From contig VNKQ01000018.1 of NCBI GenBank assembly GCA_016508695.1, positions 62,001 through 126,000 on the forward strand: 64,000 nucleotides of DNA, given 5' to 3'. Shown piece by piece: positions 30,232 through 41,449 of the stretch. How positions within the stretch are numbered: position 1 is the stretch's first letter; the number at the start of each line of letters is the position of its first letter. Made by a program: the position numbers and the translations under genes. The DNA is from Hyphodiscus hymeniophilus (lineage: Eukaryota; Ascomycota; Leotiomycetes; Helotiales; Hyphodiscaceae). The notes beneath the pieces were generated by a model. It saw only the letters and a list, made by a program, of their open reading frames with translations, was not told the DNA's origin and searched no databases.

Positions 30232-32886
30232 TCACTTCTGAAAGCTTTCCTCCGAGGCCTTGTGTCCAATATCATTCATCGACAAAGACGACTTTTTGGT
30301 TATGTCCTTCTGGGATGTAGCTCGACTATCCTCTCGCATAGGCCACTCCATATCCTCCACCTTTTCAATTCCAGGGCCATAGCCAGAGTCATTCGGGGTA
30401 TTGACAACGACTGGTCCTCGGCCTAAAACAGGTCCAAAACGAGAATCCTCGGAGTGCAGAATGCTAGGGCCATAGCCTGAGGAAGTCGTGGTCAAATCAC
30501 TCTCATTCGTTTGGCGACGTCCTCTGCGGGTGCTGCGGGACTTGAAGCTGGCCACACTGAAAGGGGCTCTGACAGAAGAACCGGCATCACTTCCTTGGAT
30601 AGTTTCATCGTCAAAAGAGAGCGAGGAGGCCGATAGCGATCCATGAGTTTGGAATGTACTCTCGGTCAAGGCAGAAGCCATGGGATTTCTTGGACGGGTG
30701 ATCTCGGCAGTTTTCTCGCCATGCCAATTCTCTTGGACGGTCCAGCAGAAGCTGTTGTTATGCTGCGCTGCTTCGACGCTCTGTTTGGCGCCCCTCCAGG
30801 GAGGAGTTCCTTTTACGCGCGGATTCAAGTGGTAAGAGACGCCATCGCTGTAGCGTATTCCTGGAACATCAACCGAAATGGATGCCAGAGTTTGTAGAAT
30901 GCCGTATATCAAAATCCACCTTCCTCGTCGAGCATCATGAGGATCAACATCAGCTGCTCTGTCCACTTTCTCATATTTGATGAATGCCTCAACCAAATCG
31001 TTGTTTTGGAAGTCCGAGCCCATGAGGAAGATGTTGGTAGATTCACTGTAGGCCAATGCTGCTCGTCTCTCAGCCATCTTATCTTCGGTCTTTCCTTGCT
31101 TTCTGGGAGTTCTTAAGAGCTTCTCCTTCGAAGTCTTCACCGGAATCGATTCTGGGACCAGAGGGTAAGGGTGAGGTATATGCGGATACTTGAATCGATT
31201 GTCGAAAGCGATTAGGAGATCGGTGAAAGGCAAATCAAAGGTATCGGCTCTGAAAGATCGATTTCCAGAATGGATCATATTCCATTTGCGACCACTGCGT
31301 TCCTCCGAACAATCCCAAGTGACCTCCCGGTTGACCAAATAGTCGTACAAAGCACCAAAATCCTTTTGCAGCTTTGCTATTACGGTTCTAGTGAGCCACT
31401 GCTCTTCTCCAGTAGGTGCAGCAGGGGGCCAGGTTCCAAATGCATCGGCATAAAACAGACAAAAGAATCTCCGCACTCGCTCGAAGCTCAATTGCGATGG
31501 TGGCGGTGGAGAAAGCATGGGTGGCCACATGTCTGAAAAATCAAAATCATTAAAGCGAACCTCGCAATTCAGGATGCGAACCTGAATCTCAAGGTTTCCT
31601 CTCTCTATAAGAGCTTTGGTGATTGGTGAGATGGTTCGAAAATCGGCGGTCGACTGCATTCGGGGGTACATTCCAATGCTATGAATATATGCCTCCTTCC
31701 ATCCTTCCTCCCAACGAACACATGATAACTCGCTCCAAGCAAGGATTGAAGCTGCAAGTGGGGGGTTATTGCGAACATCCTCCATACCTTTGTGAAGCAG
31801 CCAATCAATAATCATGCCGGCAGTATCAGTATCAGGTGGGAACCAGTTGTCCAGACGTTCCTGAAGATCATGCAAAGCTTGAAAGAGGTTTGTGCCAACT
31901 AGAGGGGCCTTGTAGAGCATTGCAAAGACATTTCGGGTAGCAACCTGGTGTCGAATGGCTTCGGTCTTTGTTTGGTTGAGTGGAGGCGCAATGGTGATTT
32001 CGTACGAAATTTGACCATCATAAGCACCAGAGCTGTTTTCGGACATCGGAGGTGTAAGCTGGTGACGACCAGCGTGTGCTAAATAGCCTGTTCTCATGCC
32101 AGGTGATGGAGATGGGGGCATGCCGAAGGCCTCGTCCATAGAACCCTGTTGAAGGAGATTGAAAAGGTACTGGGAGTCGGTATCCTCAAGAATGTGGGAA
32201 GAAACTCGGAGTGATGGGTGTCGAGAGCCTTGATGGTTTTCATGGACAAGATAGATGAGTGTGTCGCCTTCGATATCCCAGAGCTCAGGGTCCTTCCGAA
32301 GCTTGTTCCATGCGTGTGGTGGTTGTCCAGCCCCAGGCCATCGCTTCAGTTGAGGTCCTTGGGGAATTGGAGGAAGCTCGGATGATGGTGGACCTGGTCG
32401 AATGTACTCCGGAGTTCGGTTGAGTTGCTGAGGTTCTGAGCTTGGGACAGGTGGAGGAGGAGTGGAATAGTCATCAGCAGCCATGTCCAGGTCATCAGGC
32501 CGGATTGTTGAAGACGTCGCAGGTCTGGAATCGTTTTCCTTCTTCTTCTTACCAAAGGTTTTTGACAGGACTTTTCGGGCGCCATCACTCCTCTTGTCCA
32601 TCAATGATCTGAAAATTGACTTTTCGATACCGGAGTCAACAATGACTGGAGCATGTGCTTTCTGAACTCGTTGATACGCTCCATGGGAAGCCAATGGATC
32701 TAATCCAGAAGAACCAGATTTGATGGTGGAGTGATCTGTATTTTGTCTGACCGGCGTGTCGTACCCAAACTGTTGGCCGTCTGGCATAGGAAACTCTCCA
32801 ATGATAGTGGGCGAGTGCTCTAAGCCACCCTCTCCAGTCTTTCCATGCTCCTTCACCTTACGCACGTATGCGCTCCTACCAGACAT
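30232..32886 (-). CDS. Large fungal protein, DUF8004-like, unknown function
   Basis: Single exon, 884 aa. The first ~190 residues are low complexity (Pro/Ser-rich, with KVLSKTFGKKKKE). A conserved core starts at GDTLIYLVHENHQGSRHPSLRVSSHIL. It continues through a helical part (FAMLYKAPLVGTNLFQALHDLQERL, AASILAWSELSCVRWEEGWKEAYIHS) to RRGRWILIYGILQTLASI near residue 660. The tail (~680-884) is disordered and carries repeats of a G-Y-G-P motif (SSGYGPSIL, DSGYGPGIE). This pattern fits fungal proteins grouped as DUF8004, an assignment from memory. No catalytic motif, signal or membrane segment is visible. A scaffold or signalling role in the cytosol is only a guess. Confidence 0.75.
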   Translation of the reverse strand: MSGRSAYVRKVKEHGKTGEGGLEHSPTIIGEFPMPDGQQFGYDTPVRQNTDHSTIKSGSSGLDPLASHGAYQRVQKAHAPVIVDSGIEKSIFRSLMDKRSDGARKVLSKTFGKKKKENDSRPATSSTIRPDDLDMAADDYSTPPPPVPSSEPQQLNRTPEYIRPGPPSSELPPIPQGPQLKRWPGAGQPPHAWNKLRKDPELWDIEGDTLIYLVHENHQGSRHPSLRVSSHILEDTDSQYLFNLLQQGSMDEAFGMPPSPSPGMRTGYLAHAGRHQLTPPMSENSSGAYDGQISYEITIAPPLNQTKTEAIRHQVATRNVFAMLYKAPLVGTNLFQALHDLQERLDNWFPPDTDTAGMIIDWLLHKGMEDVRNNPPLAASILAWSELSCVRWEEGWKEAYIHSIGMYPRMQSTADFRTISPITKALIERGNLEIQVRILNCEVRFNDFDFSDMWPPMLSPPPPSQLSFERVRRFFCLFYADAFGTWPPAAPTGEEQWLTRTVIAKLQKDFGALYDYLVNREVTWDCSEERSGRKWNMIHSGNRSFRADTFDLPFTDLLIAFDNRFKYPHIPHPYPLVPESIPVKTSKEKLLRTPRKQGKTEDKMAERRAALAYSESTNIFLMGSDFQNNDLVEAFIKYEKVDRAADVDPHDARRGRWILIYGILQTLASISVDVPGIRYSDGVSYHLNPRVKGTPPWRGAKQSVEAAQHNNSFCWTVQENWHGEKTAEITRPRNPMASALTESTFQTHGSLSASSLSFDDETIQGSDAGSSVRAPFSVASFKSRSTRRGRRQTNESDLTTTSSGYGPSILHSEDSRFGPVLGRGPVVVNTPNDSGYGPGIEKVEDMEWPMREDSRATSQKDITKKSSLSMNDIGHKASEESFQK

Positions 32887-35800
32887 CTTGTTCCGCAGTC
32901 TGGGGCGTTAAACACTCATGTGCGTGCTTGGTAAAATGTGAGAAGTTGGTGGCTTAAATTTACGATTTTGGCGTCCAGTAGAGAGTAGGGAATACAGCGT
33001 CTTACGCCGTTCTTCGTACACCTCTTGAGATCATCAACTGAGATTCCAGCCGAAGCAGCCTTGATAGTACCCGTGATGAAGATGTACACGGAATGTTTGA
33101 CAAGTGGTTGCGTTGATGTAGAGACTGAGAGGTTGAGAACTGACAGAGATCTAACAAAATGGTGTGGAGTCTAGCCGAACTTGATGAAGCTGTAAATATC
33201 AATTCACTTCTGTTGCCAACAAGTCAGCAAAGGTGAATACTTGGATATCTTGAGGCGAGCCATTGACGGATTGCAAAGTATTCAAACATTCTTCAGCAAA
33301 AGAGGAACTCGGGATTACAGCTTACGCCAAGAGGTGGGCAAATAAAAGTGCCTCAAGAGGAGATACTCATGACTGTATCAGAGTGTATTCGTTTGGAGTG
33401 GTAGGGAATTCAAAGTAGCGGGGAGCCAGAACAGAAACCGATTGGAGAATTGCTTTTTTCTATGGCGTTTCTAGACACCGGTCGGCTTGGAATAGGACTC
33501 CGTTGTATCATGGGCAAATAATATGAGGTGCAGATCAAGGAGTGGATGGAGGAGGTAATCATAAAGCCTCCTGATATACCTACAGACTTCGAACGCCGCT
33601 CAACGCCATCCGCTCATCCAAATATCCGGGACCAGATTAGTGAATAGTGGCATCATAACAATGTTCTGAGATACATAACGCCGCACTGCCGCAGTTGGTG
33701 AGAGAGATACGCCCTTCTAATACTGTACGGTACTGTTCCATTCCTACCGCCCTACGGCATACCATGATGGACGGTGAGCGCCGAAACGCAATTTTTCGTC
33801 ATCGGGACGGCTGGTGAGTGGGAAGGTAATTGGGATTGTTGGGGGTCTCCCAGCGGGACAACCACGACGGCGTGCTAGACTCCAAGCGACAAGCTCTCAG
33901 ACTGCCAGCAGTGCCAGGGCTTTAACTTTTTTAACTTTCGAAGCCTATTAAATTGCTTCACTTATCACTAGTCGTCGCTCGCGGAGCATCGAAGACCTTT
34001 CCAGACCTCAGGGGTATCGCCTTGCCATGCGCAGTATCTACTAGTTAGGATACTGTAGCCAATGCGAGCCGAGTCCACTTCAGGGGGCCTCGCATGTCCA
34101 GGGGCTCGCTTCACCCCATCTGATAAGAAGCTGTCGGCGAACCTCATTTTCGTTACTAATGACAGTCGTCGCAAAAGAAACAATCAACTGATAGGAAGCT
34201 CTTAGAAAGTTAGGATGCTGTTACGGTTCTTGCGCCTTTGTCTGCAGTCAAGCATTGATCGCCAGTCTGTAGGCTACGGGAGTTATCGTAAACCTATCTT
34301 GTCTACGGACGTACTCATATGATGGCCAATGATTTTGTTCCCAGGCTCTGTCGTGGCTTGCTCTTGCGTCTTTGCGAGGATATTCTCCACAGTCCACGAC
34401 TCCACAGCTTCTTGGCGTAAGATAGTTGCAGCGTCTGAAGACCGGACAGCGATATTCCTACCTAGCAGTTTTGGTGAGGTTGAGATCTACTTTCAAAACT
34501 GAGAACTGTTTGGAGTGTGTATGTCTCCTTATTACCATTTACTGAACGATGCTAACTCAAAATGAGAGCAGTCATAATTCAAATTATTCTCTCTTGGTCT
34601 TAATTTTCTATCATATATTCAGGGTCAGGGGAAGTAAGATGCTCACCCCACCCCACTCACTCGACAGCTAACCGATATGAGTACGACCACTTCAGTCAAC
34701 CTTCGAATTTCTTCTGGAGGCGTTTTCTTATGCGCTTCCAGCCTAGCATCGAACTTTCCCAATAAAGATTTGAGCGCCTTTATCTGTATGAAAATATGAA
34801 TGATTCTTAGATCTACGTAAAGTGGTGCTTCCCATCACTGTATCCTTGGGAAAGCCACGTCACATTCTACGAGTGCTGAATATCTCAGCCCGAAATTCAA
34901 AAGCTTGTCAGGCGGACTCCATTCTTCATTTCAATGACTGGTGATTTCTGCTTGCCTACTCCTAGCAGGTATCTTGCCCTTCAAAAAGTGGAATCTCGGT
35001 AAGCCAGCGTTGGACTCCATCAGTACAGTAATGCAGTGTGACAAGGCTGACACTCGTCTCACAGTTCGAGCCGTCCCTTGTACCTTCGTACTAAATGCGC
35101 TTAGCCAAGCGAACGTTGCCGGGCGGCTCCTTTCTTCCACGGTTAGCAATTTGGCAGATTGACAAGTGCTCGCCTGACATTTGACCGAAAGTGGAATTTG
35201 TCATTTATGGAGATATGTCCTTTCTCAACCAAGGGAAATCGTCTCATCCCACACAAGTCCTCCAATTTTTGTCGCAAAAGACTTTCATTTCTTTCACAAA
35301 GGTTGATATCCTGATTGATCTCCTCTGTTTTGGAATGGTATGATTTAAAGTTTCAACTTCTCGCTTTGGTTCGGGGATGTGGATCGGAGCCGATCTTGCT
35401 GATCTTTCGAGCAAATAGCGGTGATCTCTCGAATGAACAGCTTTACCACATTGTTGGTAGACCTCTTTGGTCTATTTAAAGAGTGTTTAGGGCTTTACGA
35501 AGTACTGATCGCCGGTGGATGTTCCTCAAACGATGAAAGCAAAAACGACCTAGTGGTTGGGTGTATGAGTATTGAAAGATCCAACCTCTCGTGAGCAGCT
35601 GGCTACATGTCAATCGAAAACGTTGTACTGGATCGAAACAGTAGACCAATCGAAAATTCAAACCAAGACCAAGGTCTCTTTACCCAACATGACAGGAAAT
35701 TGACAGAGTCTTTGTTCTCTAAGATCTTCATGAAACCAACTTCATAGGGGCTCGGAAAAGCTACCAAGAAATAAGAAACAGATGCAGGGCAAAATGCGCT

Positions 35801-36034
35801 GGACACAATTGCCTGTGGTAGTGGCTCCAAAAATCCAATAGCAGTTATCAATTTGAATGGACCCTATTGTGAGTTTCGGCCAAAGATGGGGGTACGGGGG
35901 ATTCCTAAACTGTGCCTTCCGACTGGCATAATGTGACTTGAGATACACAGAGCATCACTCGATAGATCCTTCTGTCTCCAAGATATTCTCATAACTATTC
36001 ATTATTGGTCACACAGTCCACATACTCAAAAAAG
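32887..36034. other. Gene-free stretch, 3.1 kb
   Basis: This is the longest gap in the window. Open frames on both strands stay under ~85 codons. I found no spliced reading frame, tRNA boxes, terminal repeats or transposase motifs. Base composition looks ordinary, not the very AT-rich pattern left by RIP. It may hold long leaders and promoters of the flanking genes, or an unrecognised non-coding RNA. Confidence 0.5.
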
Positions 36035-37204
36035 ATGGAAGGGAAAACAAAATACGTAAATCGTGAAATCCCAAAGGTCAAATCAATGCTTAGTCATCCT
36101 CAAATACCCCTCAAACTGACAACACAAAGATCTCTCTGGCCGACTTCGACGAGCGCATCGATGAAATCACCGCTCAGCTTGTACACGCCGCCGAGAACGT
36201 CGGGTTCTTCTCAATCAGCGATCATGGCGTCTCCGCAGACGAGATCGAGACCATGTTTGGCACATCCGAAGCTTTCTTCCAGCTTCCGGACGACGTGAAA
36301 CAAAAGGTCGCCTGGAACCCGAACAATGTGGGATGGGAGAAGATGTCGCAGGTCAGGCCGTCGACCGGTGCGGCAGATACGAAGGAGTCATATCAGTTGC
36401 AGTTTGGAGAGAACATGAAAGGGTTGTGGATGTCGGACGAGCATGTGCCAGGCTTCGAGGCCAAATGTCTATCCTTCATGCACCGAATGCAGAAAGTGGT
36501 ATGTTGATTTAACATCCCTTGGAAGCCTTCTAGAGACCTGTGGAATTGAGCTTTTACTAAGTCGCTTTTCGCAGTCTGAGAAATTGATGATCTGCTTCGC
36601 CCGTGGGCTTGGCTTCCCGGATGACTTCTTCATCAAGGTCCATGATATCTCACGTTCCAACTCGCAGTCAGTGTTCCGATTACTCCATTATTATGCCACA
36701 CCGGAAACGAACGATGGCAAGATCTATCACCGTGCAGGAGCTCATACGGACTGGGCCTTCCTCACCGTACTTTTCCAACGTGAAGGGCAGAGCGGACTCG
36801 AGATATGTCCTGGCCGAGAAGCGGCCACACAATTCGCGCTCGGAGATGGGTGGACAAAGGTCGAACTGAAAGCGGGCGATGCCATATGCAATATTGGGGA
36901 CCTTCTAATGTCCTGGTCTGACGATAGGTTCAAATCGACGTTCCACAGAGTCAAGGCACCTTGTGAGCCGGGCGATTACTATGGAGAGCGATACAGCATG
37001 GGTTTCTTCAGCCAGCCTAACAAAGACGCTATTATCCAAGGACCGAAGAAGAAGTATCCTATGGTTACAGGAGAGCAATTCACTGCGAATGCCATGCAGA
37101 AGTACTTTTCTGCATTGAAGGCGAAGACAGAATCCATGGCGGGCGATTCCTCCAAGACATTAGCAGCCGAGTCTTCAGCTTCTGTTGTTGAGGCAGCTGC
37201 TTGA
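36035..37204 (+). CDS. 2-oxoglutarate/Fe(II) oxygenase, isopenicillin N synthase-like
   Basis: Three exons: 36035-36076, 36130-36498 and 36575-37204, 346 aa. The N-terminal DIOX_N part reads REIPKISLADFDERID, then AAENVGFFSISDHG. The catalytic jelly roll carries His194 and Asp196 in GAHTDWAFLT, His261 in STFHRVKAP and Arg276 in RYSMGFF. These are the iron triad and the 2-oxoglutarate-binding R-x-S. Such enzymes hydroxylate or desaturate small molecules, often in secondary metabolism or degradation, but the substrate cannot be read here. The Ala/Ser-rich C-terminal tail is extra. An MFS transporter follows 1.2 kb downstream on the same strand, which might be functionally linked. Confidence 0.9.
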
Positions 37205-38417
37205 ATTAAAACATTTCCTGCTTCGCCTTCACACGTTAAAGATGCACTTTCTTACATTCCATGTCATCTCTTGTGGAGATTGTTACAGTCTCTCGTTTGA
37301 TGTTGTTGATGTATACCTATTCCTCGAGCGTCATTGCAGTATCTATTAATCGTTTAAAGCTTGACGATACTTCAAACGGTGTTTGCGCAACCGTCGCTTC
37401 TTCGAGGCTTTTTCCAATTTAGGAGGGCAATAGTAATCCAGATAACTCCTTCAAAAGACTTCTCAAATGGAGCTCACCTATAGGAAAAGTCGATCAGGAC
37501 TCGAGACTCGAGACACCCCAGAGCCCTTGGATCCGAGTGCTCCATTCGTAAGACATATTCGTGTACGAATGTATGTTCGGGGACTTGATTACAAGAGCAG
37601 CTCCAATATCTGATCAGATGTAACGAGAACTCCCGGACATCCCGGTTCATATAATCGAGAGTTAACCGGATTCCGGAGTTACTTGGTAGTGTACCGGCTG
37701 AACGATTACCCCCACAAGAACACGGCCTCCTCCACGACCCCGTCCCCTCCACCTTATCTTATCAATCGACATTTTCTACGTCTCTAGTCTAACTCGTTAC
37801 GGTAATGATTATGGTGTTTGATGATTTGGCGGATATGACAAAGCTGTCCTGTCCAGTCCTGGCAGTCGTGCGGAGCCTCCCATCCAACGGTAGAAGTCTT
37901 CCCCGGTACATGAGGCTACCGACGGCGCATTTGTTGATATGTCGTTCCACTGAGGTGGCCTGCATTTACGTTGATACTCCACACGGGAACCCTCCTTTTG
38001 GTCAAGTTGAGACGACTTCAACGTGACGACCCTTCCGTGTCCATGCATATTGCGCGTCGCTGGGGAAGCCTGCCCCACGAGGACTCCAGCATTTTCTCAT
38101 GATAAAGGTCTTCTCCATGGCTTATATCCAATTCTTCTCTCCACACTCGCTTCATTTCGCTCTGTATACCCCATGGGATGCATCTGGTCTTTGACTTCCT
38201 CCAGTGAAAACTTTTCCTCCGTAGAGAAGTGCTAAGTGACACCTTGCGTCGAGCAACTCTATATTTTAACTGTCCCCAAAGTCTTAGACAATTTACTCCA
38301 CAATATAATCAGACTCGGCAATCACTTCGAAAACACACCAGCAGTCAAGTCTATTTGGTCCAAAAACTTTTAAGCCAGCCACCGGACAGGCCGTAGAGAG
38401 CGTCTAGAATCGTCGCC
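37205..38417. other. Intergenic, 1.2 kb
   Basis: 3' end of the oxygenase gene and promoter of the MFS gene. The open frames seen (under ~95 codons) lack ATG starts or domains. Confidence 0.5.
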
Positions 38418-40161
38418 ATGGGTAGCAAATCCAATGAAGTCGAGATGGGTCACATCGAGGGCGAGGAATCTGGGACAGGAAGTACAGCAACTGCTGTCCA
38501 ACAATCAATCCACACGAGCGACAGCGATGCAGTACAGGAGAAAGGCCATGCCGTATTGAACGACTCTCATCTCGAGTATGGAAACCCGGGAAATTTGTCG
38601 ACCAAGCATAGGGAATACTTGATGGGACGACATGGTACAACAGATCTCGATCCCCTGCCTTCAATGGACCCTGCAGACCCGCTGAATTGGCCTTCATGGA
38701 AGAAGAACGTAAACCTTTTCCTAGTGGCTTTCAACGCCATGATAACCACTCTTACAGCTGCTTGTGTTATCCCCGCCTTCGAGCAGTTTTCCATCGAACT
38801 AGGCATATCTCTCACGCAAGCCTCGTACCTCACCAGCATACAAATCCTCATACAAGGTTTTGCTCCGCTATTTTGGGTGCCAATCTCGAATCGTTTCGGG
38901 CGGAGGCCGATCTGGCTGATTTCTACTTTTGGTTCCATGATATGCAATATTGGCAGCGCGGAGAGCCATACATACGCAAGCCAAGTCGTGACCCGACTGC
39001 TTGTGGCATTCTTTATCAGTCCCGCAATTGCAATCAGTAGCGCAGTAGTGACGGAGAGCTTCTTTGCACGGGAAAGAGGACAGAAAATGGGGGTCTGGAC
39101 ACTGATGGTCACCCTTGGGTACACCTCCCCTTGCCCTCTCCTTTTCCTACACAGCTGACACTTCGATCGCAGTCCACCGTTGGGACCTTTCATAATGGGC
39201 TTCGTCGTCTACCACACTGGAACTTGGACTTGGATATACTGGATCCTAACAATCACCAACGGCGTCCAGTTCGTCCTTTACTTCTTCTTCTCTCCTGAGA
39301 CCCTGTACGTCCGCAACCAAGAGCAGCCTCCCACCTCCAAGTCTCCCTTCCAACGGGAATACCTCAATTTCGGGAAAAAGGGACCTTCCCCTCTTACTGC
39401 CCGCGACTTCTTCACACCCATCAAGCTCTTCACTTACCCCAATATCCTGATCCCCGCCATCGCCTACAGCATCATCTTCAACTTCGCCTCAGTCCTCCTA
39501 ACCGTCGAGATCCCGCAACTTTTTACACCGAAATTCGGCTTCAACCCACAGCAGATAGGCCTACAGTTCATCGGCATGATCGTCGGCTCAGTGATCGGAG
39601 AGCTGCTCGGGGGCCGTGGTTCGGATTTCTGGATGCGTCGTCAAGGTGCCCGGTCAGGACGGAATCGCCCGGCCGCGCCGGAAAGTAGGATCTGGGTCGC
39701 ATATCCCGGTTTCGCGACTGTGATTATCGGACTCGTGGTCTTTTGCGTGCAGTTGGACAAGATCAAGTCGTACAATGTATCGCCTATTGTGGGTGTTGCC
39801 ATCAGTGCGTTTGGGAACCAGATCATCACCACGGTGTTGGTCACTTATGCCGTTGATTGTCATCATGAGCACGCGGCTAGCATTGGGGTTTTCATCAATT
39901 TCATGAGATCAACCTGGGGATTCATTGGTGTGTATCTTCTCTTCCTTGAAACCGAAGGCCGAGACGCTAATAAGAACAGGTCCATTTTGGTTCCCAGACA
40001 TGTTCGCCAGTATTGGTCTTGATGGCAGTGCTGGGCTGATGGTCGGGATGATTGTGGCGTGCTCGATAATTCCAATTGTCTTCATTCAGTGGAAAGGCAA
40101 GAGCATCAGGGAGAAGAGGGCTTCCGATGAGTTTGATCAGGTCGAGACGGCAACTAGATGA
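38418..40161 (+). CDS. MFS transporter, DHA1 drug:H+ antiporter type
   Basis: Three exons: 38418-39118, 39173-39927 and 39980-40161, 545 aa. A hydrophilic N-terminal ~95 residues leads to DPLNWPSWKK, the entry signature of the fungal DHA1 group. Helices follow, with the motif-A loop SNRFGRRPIWL between TM2 and TM3 and RGQKMGVWTLMVTLGPPLGPF (antiporter motif region) around TM5. The second half starts after a long central loop with PFQREYLNFGKKGPSPLT. The count fits 12 membrane helices. The last exon encodes FWFPDMFASIG and the final helix. It probably acts at the plasma membrane as an exporter; the cargo is unknown. It follows the 2OG oxygenase on the same strand. Confidence 0.9.
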
Positions 40162-41351
40162 GCGACGGAACTGTTGAAAAATATTTAGATGAGTGACGAA
40201 ACTGTCGAATAGATTTACTAGAGGTCCTGCGTTTTGAAAATCCTGCCTTAACAAAATCTAAACTAATTCTACAATTCATCAATGCATCATCGATATTGAA
40301 TCCTTTCGCTTCCTTCTTACTTTCGTCGCCCAGTAATTTGCCATTCACCAGATCATTTGTTTGAAGCTTCACTCGCTGCGTATAACACTGACTAAATTTC
40401 AACCACATTCATGGCATTCATCGCTCAGCCTGGATGGACGGTGTGGGCTCAATATCGAAGAGATTAATCTAGGGGCATCGACCCCCTTCCACGGTTCCAC
40501 CAGAGATCCAGAGCTGCTTTCGGATTTGGCAGAGTCGAAAAGTGGGCTACTGGGCTGGGGAGCTCGAAAGTGAGCATGTCGGTGAAGTCCATGCCAAGCG
40601 GTTTCAAATCGACAAAGGAATGCGATGACAAGTTGTATTGGTGTTGGACCTCAGGGCTGAGGCTTTTGTAGGGCAGTAGGATATATATATATCATAGGTA
40701 GGAATGCACAGTTATCTGGGGCTACAGCCGAGAATACAACTACTAGTAATAATTATAATGCAGATAAGTGTCCCCAATATGTCATCTTTTCCTACTAGAG
40801 ACCCAAAGAGTCCCCTTTCAGTACATTTCTCAGCACCACCACCCGTTTTGAACGGACATTGATTTTATGTCACAGACTCATTTTCATGCAGGGCGACGAG
40901 AGTCACCCGTTTCGGCACATTTGGGCAACGACACAAAGAAGCTTCGAGATGAAGCCAGTTCCGATAGGGGAATATCTGCACTGCAATGATCACTCTTCAT
41001 ACATAGAAAGTAAGATTCGTGATCAATGCCCCATCGCAGGGTATCAAGCCCGCGATGGGTGTATGCATTTCAATTTCAGCACATCTTCGGCACAACGTTG
41101 GCCATGGAAAGGACCGAATTGTAATTTGACATCCGTGCTATTTCGCTTTGTCCCAAACCGCGAACGCACTTACCTCATCGACGGGAATCTCTCAGACGGA
41201 GATCTTTCAACAATTCATTACTATATTCCGCGTAATTGCTCGCAGCGCCCTATGATACAAGCTTGTGATCGCTCGAATGCCGACATCCGTCGGCGCTTTA
41301 TGAAAATTATGGTGGTAATAAAGTCAAGAAGGTCAGAAGGACAAAGAAGAA
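40162..41351. other. Region between convergent MFS and ERG9 genes
   Basis: 1.2 kb holding two 3' ends, a short (TA)n run at about 40681-40692 and one uncharacterised open frame described separately. No other gene is visible. Confidence 0.5.
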
Positions 41352-41449
41352 TTACAACTCTCCATGGCCTTGCGAATTCACGATGTTCTGCGCCGCATCA
41401 CCGTCAGGTGTCTGGCTGGGGAAGAATTTGCCTTTACGCAGCTCGTTGA
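40886..41449 (+). other. Uncharacterised 187-codon open frame
   Basis: The ATG at 40886 opens 187 codons on the plus strand, overlapping the last coding exon of ERG9 on the other strand by ~100 bp. The translation has several Cys (HCND, DQCP, DGCM, PNCN, RNCS) but no signal peptide, domain or intron I can identify. Its length is more than expected by chance but not decisive. It could be an antisense frame inside the ERG9 3' region. Confidence 0.2.

Noticed and set aside
34931..35162. Overlapping 72-73 codon frames on both strands in the gene-poor stretch
   Set aside because: Start codons are non-ATG. The plus-strand one has a hydrophobic start, but no splice-linked continuation or second supporting feature could be found.
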